From Desulfomicrobiaceae bacterium (GTDB lineage: Bacteria; Desulfobacterota; Desulfovibrionia; Desulfovibrionales; Desulfomicrobiaceae): 8,755 nt of DNA. A model generated the notes under the pieces. It had not been told where the DNA came from. It did no database searches and saw only the letters and a program-made list of their open reading frames with translations. Of this stretch, positions 6,082 through 8,755 are shown one piece after another. Within the stretch, counting starts at the first letter, position 1. Each line of letters begins with the position of its first letter. Made by a program: the position numbers and the translations under genes. The stretch covers positions 1 to 8,755 of the forward strand of contig DPEO01000099.1 of the NCBI GenBank assembly GCA_003530935.1, in the 5' to 3' direction.

Positions 6082-7700
6082 CACCCCTCCTCCTCGGCAA
6101 GCCAAGCCCGCACCCGGGCAAGCTTGGGCCAGAGATCGTCTTCCAGGACCTGGGTCTCACGCTCCATGAGCTCCTTCCAGGTCTCTTGGCTGTATTTTTT
6201 CTGAAGTTTCTCCAAGTTGGCCGCGGCATTGGCCCATTGCGTGGTGCTGGTGGCCGCGGCCAGCCCCGTGCGCTTGAAATGGCGGATGGCCACATGCCCC
6301 TGATACACCGCCATGCGACCGGCGGTGAGCATGCGCACGTCGCGCTCCAAGTCATCGTACTGGGAAGGCGAAAAGCGGATGTCGAACTCACCTTCCGCGG
6401 CCACGGCCCGGGCATCCAAAAGGTGGCAGCAGCCCGTGACCGAGGCGCACGGCCGCAGATACGCAAAGGCCCCCCAGTTCAAGACCTGATGGTGCAAATC
6501 CGACACCTTGAAGCGCTGGCCTTCGTCCGATGCCGGAGTCAGGTGCAGGTCCACACTCTGCAGCACCCAGGGCCGGGCGGCGTCCACCACCTGGCACCCC
6601 CAGACCCCGGCCTCCGGGACGCGCATGCGCGCCGCCCAAAGCCCTTCCAGCCAGTCCGCAGGGACCTGCACATCGTCGTCCACGTACACCAGCCAGGGAA
6701 GGCCGCTTTTGAGAAACTCGGCGCGGATCCAATTGCGAGCCGCAGGCGCGCCGATATTCACCGGCAAGGTGATGGTGCGCATGGCCGGCCCAAGCTGCTC
6801 CTGCCACCGCGCCATGACCGCCTTGGCCGGCGCGGCGCAGCCGTTGTCGAGCACCCAGATCTGCGCCCCGTGCAGGCGCGAGGCCGCAAGGCTCGCCAAG
6901 GTGCGGTCCAGATCTTCGGGCTTGTCCAAGGTATAGGTGGCCACCACTCCAGCCGTCTCCGGGGCGCAGCGGGCAATCGAGACGCCGTCCACGAGATCGA
7001 AGAGCACGAGCACGGCCTGCAGCAGCCAGGGCCATTGCCGCAACAGGCGCCGCCACGCCGGGCGGGCGGCGTCCACACCGCCCACGCGCGTTACGGCCAA
7101 GGCCTCCCCAAAAGCGGCCACGGGCCCAGGCACCTGGGGGGCAAGGGCGGCCACGCCTTCCCAGTCTCCTCGCACCGCGGCAAGCTCCATGGCCACTGCC
7201 GAAGCAAGGGGAGGGAGGGCCTGCGTGAGCGCGGACACCGCCTGCTCCACCAAGGAAGGCCGGTCATCAAACAGACCGATGGTCACAGCGTGCCGCACCC
7301 AAAAGAGATTTCCCGGATCCCGGGCAAGCTCCCGGGCGACTAGGGTCTCCAAGCGGGCAAGATCCCGGCGCGCCACGAGGCGTGCAAGGGGCGTCGTTTC
7401 CGGCGGCCGCCACGAAGCCGCCGCAATGCGGGCAAGGCGGCGCACCGGCTCTGGGACCCCCGGCGAGCGCTCGGCCACGGCCGCCACCTGAGCGGCCACA
7501 GCGCCGTCGAGCATGCTTCCGCTGCACCAGGCCGCCACCAGCAAGTCCACCCCCAAAGGCAGCAGCTCCGGCTGCGCCGCCCCGGCCTCCAGCACCTCCG
7601 TGGCCAGGCCCATGAGATGGAGCGGCCCCACGCTTCCCTGAAGCAGCCCCCGCCGCGCGCAGACGGGGAGCTTCGGCCAGAGCCGACGGATGTCCACCAT
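6081..7700 (-). CDS. Helical N-terminal region plus GT2 glycosyltransferase (paralogue B)
   Basis: 539 aa from the ATG at 7700, chosen because AAGGAGG sits 7 bases upstream. The frame stays open to 8222, but that part is only a shadow of the next gene and reads as low-complexity Trp/Pro/Gly. Residues 1-250 are Ala/Leu-rich helical sequence without catalytic motifs. The GT2 domain begins near 253 (VATYTL), with VLDNG, NIGAPAARNW at 315-324, YVDDDV with D341-D343 for metal and nucleotide binding, VTGCCHLL with C424, and FDIRFSPSQYDDLERD from F439. These match paralogue A (1899-3488) closely: NIGAPAARNW to DDD is 26 residues in both, and DDD to FSPSQ is 98 in both. It overlaps the mutase by one base (TGATG), so the two are probably translated together. 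A galactofuranosyltransferase role is attractive but inferred from context only. Confidence 0.9.
   Translation of the reverse strand: MVDIRRLWPKLPVCARRGLLQGSVGPLHLMGLATEVLEAGAAQPELLPLGVDLLVAAWCSGSMLDGAVAAQVAAVAERSPGVPEPVRRLARIAAASWRPPETTPLARLVARRDLARLETLVARELARDPGNLFWVRHAVTIGLFDDRPSLVEQAVSALTQALPPLASAVAMELAAVRGDWEGVAALAPQVPGPVAAFGEALAVTRVGGVDAARPAWRRLLRQWPWLLQAVLVLFDLVDGVSIARCAPETAGVVATYTLDKPEDLDRTLASLAASRLHGAQIWVLDNGCAAPAKAVMARWQEQLGPAMRTITLPVNIGAPAARNWIRAEFLKSGLPWLVYVDDDVQVPADWLEGLWAARMRVPEAGVWGCQVVDAARPWVLQSVDLHLTPASDEGQRFKVSDLHHQVLNWGAFAYLRPCASVTGCCHLLDARAVAAEGEFDIRFSPSQYDDLERDVRMLTAGRMAVYQGHVAIRHFKRTGLAAATSTTQWANAAANLEKLQKKYSQETWKELMERETQVLEDDLWPKLARVRAWLAEEEG
6089..6094 (-). promoter_or_regulatory. 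Shine-Dalgarno of the mutase, inside the upstream gene
   Basis: On the minus strand AGGAGG lies 7 bases before the ATG at 6081. It is formed by the last codons (Glu-Glu-Glu-Gly) of the upstream glycosyltransferase. The stop and start overlap as TGATG (6079-6083), the classic arrangement for translational coupling. This site decides the mutase start. Confidence 0.85.
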
Positions 7701-7707
7701 GCACGTT

Positions 7708-7714
7708 CCTCCTT
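7708..7714 (-). promoter_or_regulatory. Shine-Dalgarno AAGGAGG of paralogue B
   Basis: A full consensus AAGGAGG on the minus strand, 7 bases before the ATG at 7700. It fixes the start of the glycosyltransferase and shows that the long upstream open frame is not translated as part of it. Confidence 0.88.
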
Positions 7715-7727
7715 GAAGTAGGAATAG

Positions 7728-7748
7728 GTCCACGGCAGGGCCGCGGAC
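7728..7748 (-). other. Inverted repeat (hairpin) in the 67-base intergenic gap
   Basis: In the gap 7701-7767, the minus strand reads GTCCGCGG, loop CCCTG, CCGTGGAC. This gives an 8-pair stem with one G-U pair in the RNA of this strand; on the other strand the same position is an A-C mismatch, so the hairpin favours the leftward transcript. The bases after it are pyrimidine-rich but contain no T run, so it is not a convincing terminator. It could be a processing or stabilising element, or chance. Confidence 0.4.
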
Positions 7749-7767
7749 GAGCGCCTCCGAAAGTGCG

Positions 7768-8529
7768 TCACCGCGTGCAGGGATGCTCGTGCATCTCTTT
7801 ACTCCAGCGCTGGATGCGCTCCCGGAAATCCGGGCCCAGATGCCGGGTAAGGAAGGCGGCCTCCAGACGGGCGGCGTGCTCCAAAAACCCAGGATCACGG
7901 CGGGCCGAGGCATGGAACACGTGGCGCGCCACCAGTTGGTGGTCCACCACCACCTGCCAGCCCAGATCCACAGCCCGGGCGGAAAGCACCACATCCACGC
8001 CGTAGCCAGGGAGGTTGTCCTCCCAATGCAGCCCACAGCCGGCCAAAAAATCCAAATGCAGGAGAGGTGCCACTCCGTCGCAAAAGCGCACGGTACGAAA
8101 GCCGCCCCCCCGCCGGGCCACCATCTGCGGGTGATAGGGATGGGCGGTAAACCCAGGACTATACACCGCCACTGGCCCGATGGCGGCGGAAATCTCCCCA
8201 AGCCGCGCCCAGGCCTGGGCAATGGGCCGCAGAGTCATCCAGGAGAGGTCGTCGTTGAGAAACCAGAGGTGGGAAAAACCTTCCTGGCGTGCGCGCGCAA
8301 CAGTCCAGGCCAAGGCCCCGCCCCAAAAGAGGTTCTGGGAAAGCCGTACCCAGGCGCCGGCAAAGGGAATCGGGGCGGCGTTGTCGAGTACCCGTACCAC
8401 CCCCGGGGCAAGCCCCTCTTCCATCTGCGCCACCAGACGCGCGGTGCGCCGGGGATCCCCATAGTGGAGCACCACCACGGCCAAGTGGGAACGAAAGTCC
8501 AAAGGCCAGGCTAGAGGCCCCGTACCCAC
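7768..8529 (-). CDS. Compact GT2-family glycosyltransferase
   Basis: 253 aa from a GTG at 8529, chosen because GAGGTGG lies just upstream (8534-8540). The open frame continues to 8685 but is Gly-rich shadow of the preceding gene. A TTG at 8502 would give a protein 9 residues shorter without a ribosome site. The GT2 domain starts almost at once: LAVVVLHYGDP, VRVLDNAAP around 46-53, LSQNLFWGGALAW in the place of the family's NxG-A stretch, the metal site LNDD (N92-D94), then GYGVDVVLSARAV (D179), where GT2 enzymes carry the late acidic motif, and H203. The protein lacks the long C-terminal tail of the 3497-4732 enzyme. No membrane segment is seen. It overlaps the preceding gene by 19 bases and is followed by a 67-base gap. 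The substrate is unknown; it resembles WbbL/GlfT-like enzymes in motif style only. Confidence 0.85.
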   Translation of the reverse strand: MGTGPLAWPLDFRSHLAVVVLHYGDPRRTARLVAQMEEGLAPGVVRVLDNAAPIPFAGAWVRLSQNLFWGGALAWTVARARQEGFSHLWFLNDDLSWMTLRPIAQAWARLGEISAAIGPVAVYSPGFTAHPYHPQMVARRGGGFRTVRFCDGVAPLLHLDFLAGCGLHWEDNLPGYGVDVVLSARAVDLGWQVVVDHQLVARHVFHASARRDPGFLEHAARLEAAFLTRHLGPDFRERIQRWSKEMHEHPCTR

Positions 8530-8755
8530 GCCGCCACCTCCGCAGCCTGATGATCCGCATCGTAGGCCGCCGCGGTCTCCCATGCCGCGGTACGCACCTG
8601 CTCGCAGGCATCGGCGCCTTCCAGGCACGCCGCCGCCCGCTCCAGGGCCAGGGCCGCGCCCAGCATATCGCCATCCGCCACCCACCAGCCATTGCCGCCC
8701 CAGGGCACCGGCCGCAGCGAAAACCCCTGGGGAAGCATGCCCTCGGGCTCCACAG
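8511..8755 (-). CDS. C-terminal fragment of a probable GT4 glycosyltransferase, 5' end outside window
   Basis: Only the last 80 or so codons are in the window; the frame is open to the right edge, and the GTG at 8753 is probably internal. The visible part reads VPWGGNGWWVADGD, then an Ala/Leu-rich helix (LGAALALERAAACLEG) and AAWETAAAYDADHQAAEVAAWV before the stop. A Gly-Asn-Gly turn leading to a V-x-D-G-D step and then a helix is how GT4 (GT-B) enzymes end, after their E-x7-E motif, which would lie beyond the edge. The last helix corresponds to the usual family helix that crosses back to the N-terminal half. It is the first gene seen in the leftward operon. A different GT-B family is possible. 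Confidence 0.55.
   Translation of the reverse strand, partial: VEPEGMLPQGFSLRPVPWGGNGWWVADGDMLGAALALERAAACLEGADACEQVRTAAWETAAAYDADHQAAEVAAWVRGL
8534..8540 (-). promoter_or_regulatory. Shine-Dalgarno deciding a GTG start
   Basis: GAGGTGG on the minus strand; its GAGGT core ends 6 bases before the GTG at 8529. It lies inside the coding region of the upstream GT4-like gene and supports a 19-base overlap of the two genes. Confidence 0.65.

Noticed and set aside
6082..6105. An earlier TTG start for the mutase
   Set aside because: It would add eight residues (MACRGGGV) before the family N-terminus and has no ribosome site, while the ATG at 6081 does.
3925..6204. A 759-residue open frame on the plus strand
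   Set aside because: It crosses the GT2 gene in another frame and then runs antisense to the whole mutase gene. The translation is Arg/Pro/Gly/His-rich with no domain, and both real genes have clear motifs. It is a product of high GC.
6186..7343. A 385-residue open frame on the plus strand
   Set aside because: It is antisense to paralogue B, with His/Arg/Gly-rich sequence and no motif.
7728..7748. The intergenic hairpin as a rho-independent terminator
   Set aside because: It is not followed by a T run on the minus strand, and the gene after it belongs to the same functional set.
7701..8222. A 174-residue N-terminal extension of paralogue B
   Set aside because: It overlaps the compact GT2 gene in another frame, is rich in Trp, Pro and Gly, and the ATG at 7700 has a perfect Shine-Dalgarno.
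8530..8685. A 52-residue Gly/Arg-rich extension of the compact GT2 enzyme
   Set aside because: It is the shadow of the GT4-like C-terminus in the other frame. The GTG at 8529 has a ribosome site and the GT2 domain begins directly after it.

Overview
The window is one continuous block of sugar-transfer genes, almost certainly part of a locus for a cell-surface glycan (O-antigen, capsule, exopolysaccharide or protein glycosylation; the window does not decide which). Hand counts give about 60-65% GC or more over most of it, with strong Shine-Dalgarno sites, GTG starts and overlapping genes. This fits a high-GC Gram-negative bacterium. The style recalls Desulfovibrio-like Desulfobacterota, but no marker gene is present, so that is only a guess.

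Layout. Three genes run rightwards from the left edge: a GT2-GT4 fusion glycosyltransferase cut by the window edge (3-1889), a protein with a helical N-terminal region and a GT2 domain (1899-3488), and a GT2 enzyme with a helical C-terminal tail (3497-4732). Four genes run leftwards from the right edge: the tail of a probable GT4 enzyme (8511-8755), a compact GT2 enzyme (7768-8529), a second helical-plus-GT2 protein (6081-7700) and a UDP-galactopyranose mutase (4729-6081). The two operons meet tail to tail, and their stop codons share one CTAG (4729-4732). The largest gene-free gap is 67 bases.

How the genes may work together. The mutase makes UDP-galactofuranose, the donor for galactofuranosyl transfer, so one or more of the neighbouring GT2 enzymes probably build a galactofuranose-containing glycan. 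The mutase looks like the eukaryotic (Aspergillus) type rather than the usual bacterial Glf. The two helical-GT2 proteins, one per operon, are clear paralogues (529 and 539 aa) with the same unusual motifs at nearly the same spacing. Both operons therefore seem to come from one related gene set, partly in mirror order.

Other points of interest are an AT-rich island (about 37% GC) inside the fusion gene, a GT4 domain with Gln in place of the second Glu of the E-x7-E motif, and a Shine-Dalgarno written inside the last codons of the gene before the mutase. I see no RNA genes, mobile elements, CRISPR arrays or clear promoters. Both operon promoters probably lie outside the window.
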